Shown: positions 1 to 12,123, counted from the stretch's first letter. The stretch is 64,000 bases of DNA from Flammulina velutipes (GCA_011800155.1 CM022373.1:2046001-2110000), one strand, 5' to 3'. Translations and numbers: made by a program. Notes: generated from the sequence alone by a model not told the origin.

Positions 1-207
1 AACCTGACATATATATACACGTTTACTATCGTTGATGAAGTACAGCAAGTCTACCAGGCCTGGAAGTATGAATTTTATAAAAGTCCAATATAAATCCCAT
101 AAATGGATTCGACAAACAGGAATCATTACGCTTTTAGGTTCAGACTTCTCGCACTTTTTGGTTTCTCACCTCTGCGTCGAACTTCATAGATCAAATACGC
201 TACGGTA

Positions 208-944
208 ATGGGGCGCAAACGACTCTATCATACCCAGGAAGAGAAAGAGGAAGCACGACGCCGCAACCGTATGACTTGGTATGACCGGCATGTATCTTTC
301 ACTTGTAAAGACGACAGCAAGTAACTTAATTATCAAATCAGGAATCGCAAGAAGATCTTAAAAGCATACAAAATTCGTAAACTCAACCAGGCAGTAGCTT
401 CCTCATCTACCAGTGTCTCGCGCGGGGGTTCGACCAGTGTGGCGCACATCAATGAAACGGAGACGGCCGTCCCAAGCGACATGGCGCTGGAGTACAGGCA
501 AGAAAGGTAAGATTGAATTTGTTGCCTAAACGCTATTGTCTAACTCTATCTATAAGCCCGAAGAACGCCCCAAGGCATGATGTGGCGCCACAGATACTAT
601 TAGGTCGTGTTCACAAGCAACACAGATTGCTTCGGGATTTCATGGGATCAGATGACGTTACATTTTCACTGCGCGTCGCCGCCGAAGTCCAGCTGGTGGA
701 ATCAAGTCTCCAGCTCAAGGCTATATGCAATTACATGGATAATGTTGCTGCCTTCATTGATGGGGCGCGCCCCCATATCTCACTCTTGTGGCAGAACTTC
801 GGAGCGGTCCCGGAATGGAAAGAAGCGAGGACACTTCAGAACAGCATGATGTCTGTCATCCAATATCTGGATGAAATTCATCATCGTGTTGAAGGCGGGG
901 ATTTGGTTGACGCCTTGGCACTCAATTTACTTTCATTTCAGTAG
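208..944 (+). CDS. Hypothetical basic N-terminal protein, three putative exons
   Basis: The ATG at 208 opens a basic segment (begins MGRKRLYHTQEEKEEARRRN) like small Agaricomycete proteins with a basic, bZIP-like start. Reading resumes at 342 (NRKKILKAYKIRKLN), then an intron at 507-556 with GTAAGA and AAG ends leads into the last exon 557-944 in the right phase. The junction between the first two parts is not settled: a donor at 321 keeps the frame but leaves only 21 nt, and a donor at 292 gives a stop. The last exon is hydrophilic and helical, with no domain that I recognise. Its stop (942-944) directly abuts the stop of the convergent gene at 945. The function is unknown. Confidence 0.4.
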
Positions 945-2759
945 CTAGGGCATTGGAATAATGCATATGTGGTTGTCCCGTATTGCCTGCTTATACTTGT
1001 CCCTCGCCACTGTCAAAGAACTAAAACCTTCATGGAGTGATGCAGGTACCCCGACAGAGGAAAGGTGCGCCTCAATTCTATTTCACCAGTAAGCCCGGGG
1101 CAATCGGGAGGCGATAACGGAATATCACTCACGTGGATGTGTAGATGCCCGGATGCTGTCCACGATAGACACAATAGAAACGTCGTGATTCCTCGCTGGG
1201 ACAGAGTGGCGTCATTGGGGGCAATGCGACACCACGCAGATCCAGAGGAACAGGAAGAATATGTGGCGTTGGTGGATCTCCATCAGCGTTACTAACCCAG
1301 CCTCGTTCCTGGGCATAATTCCATGCGTCGCGCGCCTCCTCCAGTGTGGCGTACCCTTTGACACAGCTCTGCCTGACACCTTCAAAAGCCGGTTTCGTCA
1401 GTCTCCAGCTAGTATAGACACCAGGAGGGCGTCCAATGAAGACGACGTAGAACGAGTGTCTAAGCCGGGCCTTCTTGCGTTTCCTTTCTGCAACAACTTC
1501 CGCCCCTCCGATCTGAGCGGTTCCTGCAGTCGCCCTACCTCTTGTCAGCTCGCAAGGTGATACCGAAACGACGCACATACCAATGCGCGGTGCCTGTGCC
1601 CCCCCTCTGGGAGCCAATCCGATACGAAGTGGTATCTGCAGCCGCTCTTTTCCTCTCTTGAATTGCCATTAGACCACGACCATGAGGCGCTTCATGAAAC
1701 GTACCAGCTTCATCGGCAGCTTGATTCTCCGCAAGAGTCAGAGCGATGATGAGGGGTGTAATGTCATCCCGGTCTGAAATTTCCAGATCGATGCTGTCTT
1801 CCGCGCAGGTGGCATACTCGCTGGAGGGCTCTTCAGATGATGAGACCCAAATGACTGGGCGAGCGTCAGAGTCACTCATGGATGTCGACGACAGAGGAAC
1901 AAATAAGTGTGATTGGCAGACATAGATCCGACGATAGAGGCACGATTCTTCTTATTTCAAACTAAGTATATGTACCGAACTGACAGGCTGCGATGCGCAC
2001 ACGATTCAGACTGTGTCCGGGCGGCTGTGGAACAATCAGCACTTGAACATCCTGGAGCTGGCGTTACAAGACTTACGAGCAGATTCGCATCCACCCAGAG
2101 GCGCGGGCGGCATTAAAGTGGTCCACTGCGTCGCGCAGGCTATCCTCCCTCTTGCCGTGCGCGGACGACACTTTCCGTGTGGCCTGATCAACGAGGAAGC
2201 TAGTGGGGTCATGAGTTAATACACAGTGACAAAGGTCAAGTCAACTTACGAGTACTTGAAAACCCCGACAAAGAGACCACGTGTCACGACGTACCACTCC
2301 CGCGCCTGCTCGTCAGCAGCGAGATAGACCATATCGGCAGTGGGGACAGTCGCATATTGAATGCCATGGACTACGACAGCATTGACGACAGCTGGGGTGG
2401 CGATGGCAGGATTGACGACGACGGGATTGACGACGACGGGATTGACGACCACGGGATTGACGACCACGGGATTGGCGAGTACGGGATTGACGACCACGGG
2501 ATTGGCAAGTACGGGATTGACGACGACGGGATTGAGATCAACAGAGGTAGCCTGGGCTAGAGACTGGTTAGAGGCTGCAAAATGACTGCACAGTGAACAA
2601 CGTACTGATAATGCTAAAGTCGCTAATGCTGTCATCGTCATCACTGTCCTCGGCGGAACGGTCGTAAGAGACAGTGGCTGGTTGAATGTCGGTACGCGAC
2701 GACAGCGAGCAGCTAAGAGGCTGTTCGCTGGCGTCGGCTGGCTCCTGAGGTTGCGACAT
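945..2759 (-). CDS. Protein with three viroplasmin-like (RNase H1 N-terminal) domains and a pentapeptide repeat
   Basis: Minus-strand gene. An acidic start (MSQPQEPADA, DSDDDDSISDF) leads to a run of NPVVV/NPVLA pentapeptides, then the first domain (EWYVVTRGLFVGVF, exon to 2250; intron 2200-2249; exon 2077-2199 ending in FNAARASGWMRIC). A Ser/Asp-rich linker exon follows (ends 1564; intron 1524-1563). The second domain lies in the exon 1523-1133 (FYVVFIGRPPGVYTSW to EEARDAWNYAQERGW). A third half-domain (FYCVYRGQHPGIYTS) continues across intron 1078-1132 into the last exon 1077-945. The Y/F-x-V-x-x-G-x-x-x-G-V/I-Y/F pattern matches the viroplasmin/RNase H1 N-terminal fold, which binds RNA-DNA hybrid or dsRNA in RNase H1; no catalytic RNase H domain is visible. 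The start is uncertain: ATG 2759 needs a 31-nt intron near 2575-2605, and ATG 2641 is the alternative. The linker splice near 1880-2076 is unresolved. Confidence 0.55.
2409..2536 (-). repeat. 15-nt tandem repeat coding for NPVVV/NPVLA units
   Basis: About eight to nine units of a 15-bp motif (plus strand GGGATTGACGACSAC with GGCRAGT variants) lie inside the gene at 945-2759. Each unit encodes one pentapeptide, so copy number can change without a frameshift. It is probably length-polymorphic (inference). Confidence 0.8.
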
Positions 2760-2967
2760 CTGTAAAGAGATTGGGGGATTGGAATATGGCTGGCGAATCA
2801 TACTGACCTGACTGATATTTAAGGGGATTCCAGAAGGCGACGGTAGTTGCTCCGATTCGTCCGCATTTGGAGTCGTTTGTGGCCATGCGTGATGTTTGAA
2901 CGATTGCAAATATGTGGCGGAGGAACCGCAGAAACACCCGAAATGTGACCGGCTTATTCTCCCAACA

Positions 2968-5613
2968 ATGCCTCCAAAGTCCAGAAAGAAGGCTAAGGCC
3001 CAACGCACGACGAACAAAGGGTGGGCGGAAGGCGCTCGAGAAGATTTGTTGAATGAGTATGTTCATGAATTTGCTAATTCAATGGGCAAGGGCGTGGCCG
3101 CCGAGGATGAGGTTCTACGCGCCGTTTACCGTCGATACTTCTTTCACTTCGACTTAGACGATAACATCGAACCGGACCTTCCCCTAAAGCCTTTCGACGA
3201 AGCATGGGTACCACCGTCCGACGAGGGTCAACTGGAGGAGCTGCGCGCAAAGAGAGAACTTAGACAGAGAAAAAAAATAGTGAGTGCTCGCGTGTCGACT
3301 GTGGACAAGGATGCTTACCCATTAATTTAGGCTATACGAGCATGGTTGATGTATCGTGCTTTGAAAGTGAGCTCCATCCGCGCCACCGTTCGCCGGCGTA
3401 TGCTCAGTGACGCCTACCTCGCCCTGCTCAATAAGGTGGGCAAACTGGGCAAGCGCCCTCCCAAGGCTCGGTCCGCGTTCCAGGAGTGGCAGGCGCGCAA
3501 CAAAGGGGAGGCGACTCGGATCGTGCAGGAACTCTGGGACCAGGAGCTGAACGCCGGACGACAGAAGACACCAAAAAGGGGCGGTATCTGCCCCAAATTC
3601 CGCCAGGCGACAGTTAAGGCTCACTTCCTCTCATTCGACGTGGAGACACAGAAGCTGTGGGCGGCGAAGGCTACGTCGTATGCGAGCGAGAGGAGGAAGG
3701 AGTGGGATGAGGTCTTCAATGGTGAACCCTCTACGAGTGCTGAAGATCGTGCAGCGTCAGTCGTCAGGATTGCCTCAATTGATGTTGACACTAACCTCTT
3801 CTTTTAGTTGCGTCAAAAATCTGCCGACTTTCTTGCAGCCTGTTGCGGAGGGCATTATGAATCTTACCGGGTTGATGACCGTTGTGCACGTTGTTGGTCC
3901 TCTGGGTGTACTGAATGGCGAGATAGGCGTTATTACGTGAGTGAATTCAAGCAACGAGAACCATATTAGTGCTCACCTCAGGTTTCCAGTGTTTGCTCTG
4001 GCAAAAATTTAGATCCAGTTCCAGTGTCGGTGGCGAAGTGGGAACCAAAGGCGTACGAGGGATGGCGCGAGCACCTCGTTAAATTTGCCGACAGCGCTTA
4101 CACGCAGGCTGACAAGGAAGCCGCCAGACTGTCTACGCAGCCTCAGCTCCCTGCAGACTTCCAGGGTGAGGTCTTCGACGACGATAGTCTGGACAAGGTC
4201 GTCCAAGCGATTGACGCCAACGTCGCAGCGAAAGACTCGGGCGAACTGGGCGCGACTGACGATGAAGATTCGGAAGATTCGGGGGAAGAAGATGACGAAC
4301 GCAAGCGTCCCGCAGCCTCCTCCTCTTCTGCGAGGAAGCGCCGGACTGCGACAGACAACGAGGATTCGGAGGATTCGGATGGAGAGGGCAACGAACTGAA
4401 GCGCCCAGTGGCCTCGTCCTCTTCTTCTGCGAGGAAGCGCCAGAGGACAGCTGACGATGCAGAAAAGAGCAAGAAGGGGAAGGTGGTAAAGGTGGATGGG
4501 GTGTGGAAGTCTGAGTACGAGATACAGAGAGACGCGAATATGAAAAGGAATCGTGCTCTTCTGGATGCGCTAGAGGTGAACACGGGTGCGCTGTTCAACT
4601 CGTCAGCGAAAAAGGCACCTCGCGCTGCAAAGCAGAGGTCAGAGACAGCTCCGGAGGACGGAGTACGACGGCAATCCAGCCGGTTGAACGTCCAGGGAGC
4701 GGCAGATCCTAGGTCTGGGAAGGAGGCAGAGTCTCAGCCCATGGACGTCGATCAACCAATAGAAGACAGCGCACCTATGAGGCCCTCCGAGACCTCCAAT
4801 ACTGTCATGGTCGACCCGGTTTTGTCTGTGATCCCTCTGGCTGTGACCCATGTTCCCCACCTGCCTGATGTCCCCCTCCTTCGCGCCTCACCTGCCAGCC
4901 AGGCGCCTTCGGCCGATGCATCCGCTCGCCCTCCCGTGTCGCCTACCGACGGCGCTGGTAATCAGTCGCTGGCGCTCAATGCGGAAACTCCTACGGAAAG
5001 CAGAGCGATGCAGGAAGCCAACGATGCAACGACTGCACTGGGTTCAGGGGGCATGGTCACTGGTATGCAACTCGACGATGAAGTACGAGAGCTGGCATTA
5101 GAAGCGCCAGACTGGTTCTCTGTGCCGTTTCGTGTGTTTGCCAGTCCTGATTGGGGTGATGAATGGAGGGCGTTGCTGGAGGCGTTTGTGAAGTTGGAAT
5201 CGTCCGCGGACTTCGGTGGCGAAGTGTTGCTGCCCAGAGCTGGGAGGCCAGATATCCTGTCCGATTGGATTGCGGATGGACGTCTCAAACCGAAGAAGAC
5301 GGGGGCGCCTGCAAGACGAATGTTGGTGCTAAAGGCGAAGGATGTTCCTGCTTTTCAGGCAAGGTTCTGTTCGTGGTGGGATGGGATGCAGCCGTCATGG
5401 AGAAAGCAAGATGAGTCAGGGAAGTGGATTCAAAAGCGCCATGGACGTGATTTCGGGGAGTTGGACGCTTGGGGACCGAATGGATGGCTTTCTGTCGTGG
5501 CATGCCTATATTGGTGGGGAGAGGTGGAGAAGGATGTGAGCGCGAGAGACGTCTGGGGGGAATACGTAAACGATGCCGCGTGGATGATGGATGGGTTGAG
5601 GGTTCGGGGTTAG
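2968..5613 (+). CDS. Large uncharacterised Agaricomycete protein, 829 aa
   Basis: Four exons: 2968-3279, 3331-3755, 3808-3936 and 3990-5613. The introns are 51, 52 and 53 nt and the phases agree throughout (2490 nt, 830 codons). The second donor is the less usual GTCAGT. The N-terminus is basic (MPPKSRKKAKAQRTTNKGW), followed by a helical region and a segment (KNLPTFLQPVAEGI, SGKNLDPVPVSVAKWEP) of a type that I recall from many mushroom hypothetical proteins. The middle is an acidic and Ser-rich stretch with two similar KRPxASSSS-ARKR-type blocks (about 4290-4450), probably disordered and carrying nuclear-localisation-like basic clusters. The C-terminal 170 residues are Trp-rich (WFSVPFRVFASPDW, WDGMQPSWRK, WLSVVACLYWWGE) and look folded. 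The biochemical role is unknown; the family is often lineage-expanded. Confidence 0.75.
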
Positions 5614-6635
5614 TGAATTATTAGTCGAAGTCGAATAACTAGAAAGAGCGGCAGAGGGGAACGATCCTGTCAGAAACTAATGTACTTATAGAATGAAGAG
5701 TTGTTGGATTAGACAGTAACGGAGTTACCCGTATGATGTCATCAGACTGGACTTCGGATTTTTGAACAATTGATACTTGGAAAGTAAGAGCTCATACATT
5801 ATAGCGACGTCGACATTGATCTACACCGTGTATGATTCCTATAGTCTTTTCTATGGTGTGTGGTGTACCCATACACAATAGTCATATGTTGTACATACTG
5901 ATCCTACCTACAGCGGGGGAACATGTAGAGTACATTCGCTTTATATGCTGTGTCATTTGAATTCAATATTATTAAATGACCCCGCGGTAAGGGTGGAGAT
6001 GTGTGCGCCACATTCATGACATGTTGGATATAACCGGGGGTGGCGAGGGAGGTGACGGTCACAACATGTCGTTTGTCCGACTCTCCCACCGACACTATTA
6101 TTCCAAACGTGGAGGTGCGGGTACGGCACCCCCACCGGCCTGCGCCACAATTATGGGAATGTGATCGAGGGCAGTGGCGACGGACGTGACAGTGCGATAG
6201 ATGTATGTAATGTGTCGCTTAACGATTGTACCGATATGCAGTGGGTCCCGTGAGAGCGATTCCCCCGCATGCGCGAGATTTATTGTATGGGATTCAACGG
6301 TTGAGGTGAGGTTCGGGACCGGGGCACGTGCAATTGTTTGCTCACTGCGTATAAAGCTATCAAATGCAGTGAATAAACAGCCTGAAGCTGCCAGGCCGAA
6401 AGTGCGCCACACACCGGGGAGCGGCAACGGCCGTGATTCGGTCCTAAATAAATGGAACGGGATTCCCTGATGAGCGGGATGATGACAAAGCTGAGCGGGA
6501 GATGATGACAAACCCGAATGGCGGGGCACCACATTGATACCACACACCCAAGCCTAGTAGGGATAGATCCCTGGAAATATCATTTGCCAGTGGGGATAAA
6601 CCCCCCAACTTTTGGCTCCACAGTACAGCTATGGC
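5614..6635. other. No recognised gene
   Basis: This is about 1 kb between the large gene and the small minus-strand gene. Only short frames without recognisable content occur on either strand. I see no repeat, tRNA-like fold or transposon end. Confidence 0.5.
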
Positions 6636-6992
6636 TCATCTTCCCTCGTGTTCCTTGACCTCCTCCCCTGACATTTTGGCCAGCGCGATGCTCTGCTTCG
6701 CCTCCCAGGCCTGTATGGTCTCGTCGCTAGGATTTTCCGGAGTCTCTTCTAGGTCCTCGTCGGGTCCGAGGTGGGAGAAAAGAATCATATAGCATACGGC
6801 CATCGTGCGGGACCATTTGCTGAGTTGTTTCTGACCTGCCCGGTGCGCAGACACCCAGGCGTCATGGTTGTTGTCCATAAATTTTCGGCGCGCTCCCCAG
6901 AGCCAACTTTTAGGACCCCGTCGTTGAGGCTCGCCCTTGCCGCTGGAGCGCTTGCGTCGCTTTGGCTTTGACTTGTTTGACGTGGTTGCCAT
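6636..6992 (-). CDS. Small hypothetical basic protein, 118 aa
   Basis: The chosen ATG (6992-6990) starts a Lys/Arg/Ser-rich leader (MATTSNKSKPKRRKRSSGKG). A segment (KSWLWGARRKFMDNN, QLSKWSRTMAVCYMILFSHL, GPDEDLEETPENPSD) follows that resembles the WVxGTK...DDEDLxxDxPDP region of a family of mushroom hypothetical proteins. An in-frame ATG at 7088 lies immediately beside the stop of the next gene and is less likely. It could be the first exon of a longer gene, although a stop at 6636 follows. The function is unknown. Confidence 0.45.
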   Translation of the reverse strand: MATTSNKSKPKRRKRSSGKGEPQRRGPKSWLWGARRKFMDNNHDAWVSAHRAGQKQLSKWSRTMAVCYMILFSHLGPDEDLEETPENPSDETIQAWEAKQSIALAKMSGEEVKEHEGR

Positions 6993-7088
6993 AGTCTCGG
7001 ACAGAGTTTTGCCACGCGGAATAAAGCATGAGTAAACTGGTGACATAAGAAAAACTACTAAACAACACCGCAATATAGCGTGCATCAT

Positions 7089-8154
7089 CTAAACAACACT
7101 CTGGACAGAGTAGCCAGATTTGAGGACAGCTTCCTTTCCCGCCTCAATAGCTGAGACAAACGCAGTCTGAGCTGTCTCTCTGTAACATGTTAGTCAAAAT
7201 AACAGATAAGGATAACAAGCACTCACGCGTCCATAAAAGTGCTCGTTGCCTCGTCCTTGATATGAAGGCCAAAGAACATCTTTGGAAGGTCTTCATCAGA
7301 CCAATCGTCACTATCCCAGGTGTCAGACGGCATGTTCTTCGAAGGCACGGGTCCTCCAGTCGGGCGAGAGGATGAGGTCGTTGATGCCGCCGAGCGAGAG
7401 GATGAGGATACGGACACCGTAGGGCGAGAGAATGAGGATGTGGGTGCCGTTGAGCGAGACGACGACGATGTAGGTGGCGGTGTGGATGGCAAAGACGACA
7501 TGGTGGAAAAAGAATACGAAGAGAAAGACGACGATGATTTTGTAGGTGAAGCGGACCTGGTTGAAGATGGGGTTGATGGCTTGAATTTTCCCTTCGAAGG
7601 AGAGGGAGACGCCGTCACAGTGCGGACATGGATAGGGGAATCACTACCTAGAGTTTCCGACTTGAAGATCCTCGTAGTGACTGGAGTACGCGGCGCTCCA
7701 CTACGGGCGGGCGGCGGGACAGGCGTCGAAGGAGGAGAAGGAGGAGGCAAGGGAGGAGACGCCTGTGGGGTCTGAGGTGTCGTAGCATCGAGGGCTCGCC
7801 CACATTCGTGATATCCAAGGTTGCCCGCAAGACACGCCTTATCCCAATCAGCGACCGCCAGCTTCCAAGTACGCCATAATTTGTATGAGGAGCCTGAGTA
7901 GCCATCGACTTGAAGTTGGGCCGTATCCCTATATAGAGCTATACGCTGAGCCTAGTGATAAAAAAGAAGAAATGAACCGACCATGAACTATATCCACCAC
8001 ACACGACACCTCGCTTCACCAGATAGATCCCTTTGCCCCCTCCCCTCTCACGAAAGTGTTCATGACCTTCATCAGGTATCCAACAAGGCTGGCACGGATA
8101 CACGGAGAGATTGAGGATAGCATCGACGAGTTCGGCATATTGGTCTGAGGACAT
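7089..8154 (-). CDS. Viroplasmin-like domain protein with Ser/Pro/Thr-rich tail, 321 aa
   Basis: Three exons on minus: 8154-7982, 7928-7227 and 7179-7089, with introns of 53 and 47 nt in correct phase (966 nt). Splicing joins KGIYLVKRGVVCGGYSSW to DTAQLQVDGYSGSSYKLW, giving a full RNase H1 N-terminal/viroplasmin pattern (YxVxxG...GxYxxW...VxGYxGxxYK...A). The motif near ACLAGNLGYHECGRAL follows. The next 130 residues are Pro- then Ser/Thr-rich and look disordered, ending in an acidic DSDDWSDEDLPK segment and a short helix (ETAQTAFVSAIEAGKEAV). No RNase H catalytic domain is present. A 5' exon reaching to an ATG at 8413 is possible (donor GTGGGT near 8215, acceptor near 8146). It shares its domain type with the gene at 945-2759, so this block carries two members. 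Confidence 0.65.
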
Positions 8155-8453
8155 GATGGAAGGAAGGCAAGGAATCTCGCAGGTCACGGTCACTGATAAA
8201 TCTTACCCACGTCCAACCAACGTGCCCGAGATATGGTCCAGCTGACTTCTGGCTGACTGTAGCATTGCGTTCAGATTACGTCTGAGTGTTCTTTCGAAAC
8301 GATTTTTGTTGGATAGATGCATGGCTGCCATGAGGAAAGACGATAAATGAGTACGTTCGCAGATATCGATTGATCGATTGACCGTTTTGGTTTGACTTTG
8401 CCCACCACCAGTCATATATACTTCGGTGACCCCATTTTCCTCCGCATCTTAGC

Positions 8454-11400
8454 ATGTCTTCTAGTCATAAGAAGAAGCGCACTAATGCTGAGCTGTATCA
8501 GGCTACTCCACATGTTGCGACACAGACAGAAATGTCTGTTGATAATCGACGTCTCAAAATCAAGACCACGCACTTCTCCTCTCAAATGGTTCCGGACCTC
8601 CCTCCCCCTCCGCCATCCGTACATGCACAAGGCTCCGTAGGCTCTGCGCCTGCCTCTACTGAGGCTCCAGCTGCGCCAAACCTCGACGATTATTTGCTAG
8701 GCGACTCAATCGATGATAGCCTCACGGAAGGTCCATTCAATAATGACGGCTCACAAGATGGGGTACGTGTCGTTCTCAAGAAGCGATACCAGAACAGCGT
8801 GAGTGATAAATCTTCCGTGTACTCCATCATACTCACGCGTATTCGACAGAACAACTCAATGGCCACTTGGACACGGTTTCGTGAAGATTATCTTCGTGTT
8901 ATGCTTCTCGCTGAGGGACGTCGCAACGCCAGCAACATCTGCGCTCTCTGCGAAGGACAACACCCCGCTCTGTTTCGCTGCTGAGATGAGGAATGTGTTG
9001 GACGCGGCCTGACCTGCGAAGCTTGTTGTACAGCCGCGCATGCACATCTTCCTTTGCACTGGATTGAGGTATGTATGTTGTATTTCCTGCAAGGATGCGT
9101 ACTTAGACTTTACAGCGGTGGAATGATACCTATTTCGAGCACGTCAACCTGTCCGAGCTAGGCGTATCAGTCCACCTCATGCATCCTGGAACACGATGCC
9201 CGTTTCCCCAAATCACCACGCCCTCCTTTACAATCCTGCACACAAACGGTGTCCACAACGTTTCTGTCTTATTCTGCGGCTGCTCGACTGCCCCGCCGTA
9301 CTACGAGCAGTTGTTGCATCATATGTGGTACCCCGCCACACCCCTTCAACCTCAAACTGCGACAACATTCTCCCTCCTCAAGTTTTTCCACCATCTCAAT
9401 ACCATTGGGAAACTGCCTACCTATGACCTATGGAAAGCCCTGGAGACGATGACTGAAAACAATACTGGTATTTGCCCTCCTGACCGTTACGGTGTCCTGC
9501 GTCGCTCTATCCGGCAATTCCGCCACCTCCGTATGGCCAAGCGCGCTGGACGTGGGCACGATGATGCTGGCATCAGCGGGACATCGCGAGGTGGCCTCGC
9601 CATCCAATGTCCTGCATGTCCTCATCCTGGATTGAATATGGATAAGCTCCCTGAAGGGGAAAAACAGTGTGTTATCTTTTTCTAAGTATGAATCGGTTCT
9701 GATGTCCTTCAAGCTGGCTCGGTCGTCTCTTTCTCGCAGTCGATGGCAACTTTCGCACTCGCAACGTCATGGTCTCCTCAGTTGAGAGAGATCCCCCTCT
9801 GGCTGACGGAAAGTGTTTTTTCATTGAGCAAGAGCCCTACATGAATTTTGTCAAGAGTCATGCATCCGAGGAGGACATCGAGACCTGCTCCGGGTTTCGT
9901 GCCACGCAACTGGCTGATCTCAAGAACGCCAAGGGTCTTCGGACGACAGGCGTCGTTGGCGTTACTTGCTCACGTCATGGGTTATGGAGAGCGAATGGAA
10001 TGGGTAATTTGCAGCGCGGGGAAAGGTACTTACTTTAGTTACACTTGTATATTCTTTTATTCAATGTATGTATCCTAGGTTCTGCAATATCGATCCCGTC
10101 TTGTCAAGTGCAACGCTCAGCCACAATGACATGGACATTATCCTGACCTATGACATTGCGTGCATCTATGACAAGAACTTTTGGGCACGCATGAAAGCTT
10201 TGCCCGTTGAGTGGCGCATGCAGCGGTCCGAGAACTCCCTCCTTATCTTTATTCCCAAGATGCATATCTTCGGTCACAAGGCAAAGAAGCATGCAAAGTA
10301 CTCTCTGAATTACGGCGTCGGCGTCGGCAGGACCCACGGAGAGACGATTGAAGAAAACTGGTCAGTTAGTAATAGGGCCGCCGCCCAGACCAAGATGATG
10401 GGACCGGGGGCACGTCAAGATACACTTGAAGATATATGGAACCACCACAACTGGCGTACTATGTTGGCATTCGGTCAGAATTTCTAGCTATTTTGCAGTG
10501 GTAGTATTGATTTATTGTGTTCTAGTCCGTACTCTACCGCAGCGCCTGGTTGACGCAATCAAACAAGCGCGGATACACATCAATGATTTTGATAAATTCA
10601 ACCAGGGTCTCGTTAACTACATCGGCCAAGATGTCGTGGATGTATGGTTGTCCGACATCGTCGCATGGGAGAATGATAACGAGAAGCCGTGCCCGTATGA
10701 GCCGACGGAGCAAATTCACGAAAGCCTTAACGAGGTCAAGCTACAGCTTCTGAAGGATGAACAAGAACTGGCCTTGAGAACAATAGGTGTTGCACACGAG
10801 TCGAGCATGGCCTTGCTCCTCAACCTTGGCCTCGAAATAGAGACGATGCAGTGAGTCTGAAAGTCGCGTATTCGTTATCAGATTTCTGATCGTCAATCTA
10901 TTGTTCTAGGCGCTCCCTCGCATGGGAGGTGAAGGCGCGCAGCCAGGGAACAACCTATCAGGAACTCAACGTACAGAAGCAAAGGACTGACATCACAAAA
11001 AAAATCATCAAACTCCATGGCCTCCAACGCGTCTTCATGCCTCATCTCGGGGAATACCTTGACACTCAGCATCTTTCCCATTTCGATATGAACACCCAGA
11101 TTCCAGCTGAGGAACGCAAGCTTCTTCTGCCTTCAGAGCTCGAAGCGGCCCATCGTACTATGGAGCGGGCATGTAATCAAGCCCTGGTGCAGGGTGAGGA
11201 ACGCCTCCGAGAAGCAGAAGCAAGAGAGGCACTCGATGGGCTACGTAACACCCTTCGCATGCGGTCCGCGGCACATGCATTCACTGTTCGCAATGTTACC
11301 GGGCAGAACCCCACCACTCGAGCTGAAGGTATTCAGCGAAAAGTCCAGATTTCAATTCAGCTACACAAACTACACTACAAGTATGCTCGGGCTGCGCTCC

Positions 11401-12123
11401 TCCGTCTACGGGGTCCGGGAAAATGGGTAGACGAGTTACAGGAACTGAAGGATGTTGATGTGCGTGGGATCAATGAACGCCTCTTGTCGGCGGAGGAAGC
11501 GGCTGAGCGGGAACGCCTTCATCATCTTGGCATTATTGATGAGAGTGCTGATGGGCTTCCAGACTCGACAGCTGTGATCTCTCAAGGTGAAGGGCGCCGT
11601 CAGATTTCCTGGATTTGGTACACCTACGGGCCTAACCCTGCACGTTCCGACGCCACAAATCCCGATGCAGCGCAAGTGCATGAAGGTATGTCGTTTTGTT
11701 ACATGCAAGAGAGATGACATGAACCTGCTTGTTCCAGCATTCAAGATTGAATGGTGCAAAGCTCGGGCGCGGAGAGACCGTTGGAGCGAAGAGACGGAGT
11801 TGCTGGTCGAGGAGATGAGCCGCGTCATACGTTACTGGAAATTTAGGGCCACATGGTGGCGCAATCAGAAAGGTGTCAGATCCGACACGACCCCTGAGCT
11901 CCAAGAGGGTCTTGTTGCATATGCCGAAGAGAATGCCGTGCGCTGCGAGCAGAGAGCGGAAGACTTGAACGAACGGTGGGCACCACTGATGGACATTGGT
12001 AGGCAAGTCATGGCAGGAGCGCCAGTGTCGAATATCATTGATTTTGTCATCGAGGAGGAGGAGGTGGACGAAGGTGATGATGATAAGCCTGAGGTCGCAG
12101 ACGAGAACACAATGGAGGAGTAA
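8454..12123 (+). pseudogene. KDZ (Kyakuja-Dileera-Zisupton) transposase, one in-frame TGA
   Basis: Eight exons: 8454-8798, 8850-9068, 9116-9666, 9714-10025, 10079-10473, 10526-10850, 10910-11685 and 11738-12123. All introns are 46-59 nt and all phases agree. A Cys/His cluster (ICALCEGQHP... to GLTCEACCTAAHAHLPLHW) precedes the KDZ core: an LFLAVDGNFRTR acidic motif, TCSRHGLWRANGMGNLQRGER, ILTYDIAC, IPKMHIFGHKAKKHAKYSLN, GVGVGRTHGETIEENW and DTLEDIWNHHNWR. These are the hallmarks of KDZ transposases. A TGA at 8982-8984 interrupts the Cys cluster; reading resumes in the same frame directly after it, so this is a single nonsense change rather than a frame loss. The C-terminal half is helical and charged and ends in a Glu/Asp tail. 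I could not find terminal inverted repeats or a target duplication, so element ends are undefined. Otherwise little decayed. Confidence 0.85.

Noticed and set aside
2357..2585. Plus-strand repeat frames (GIDDHGIDD and TTTGLTTTGL type)
   Set aside because: They are the antisense readings of the 15-bp coding repeat in the minus-strand gene.
4143..4598. Long minus-strand frame opposite the Ser-rich region of the large gene
   Set aside because: It is the complement of Glu/Asp/Ser codons of the spliced plus-strand gene and has low-complexity Ser content without any start or splice support.
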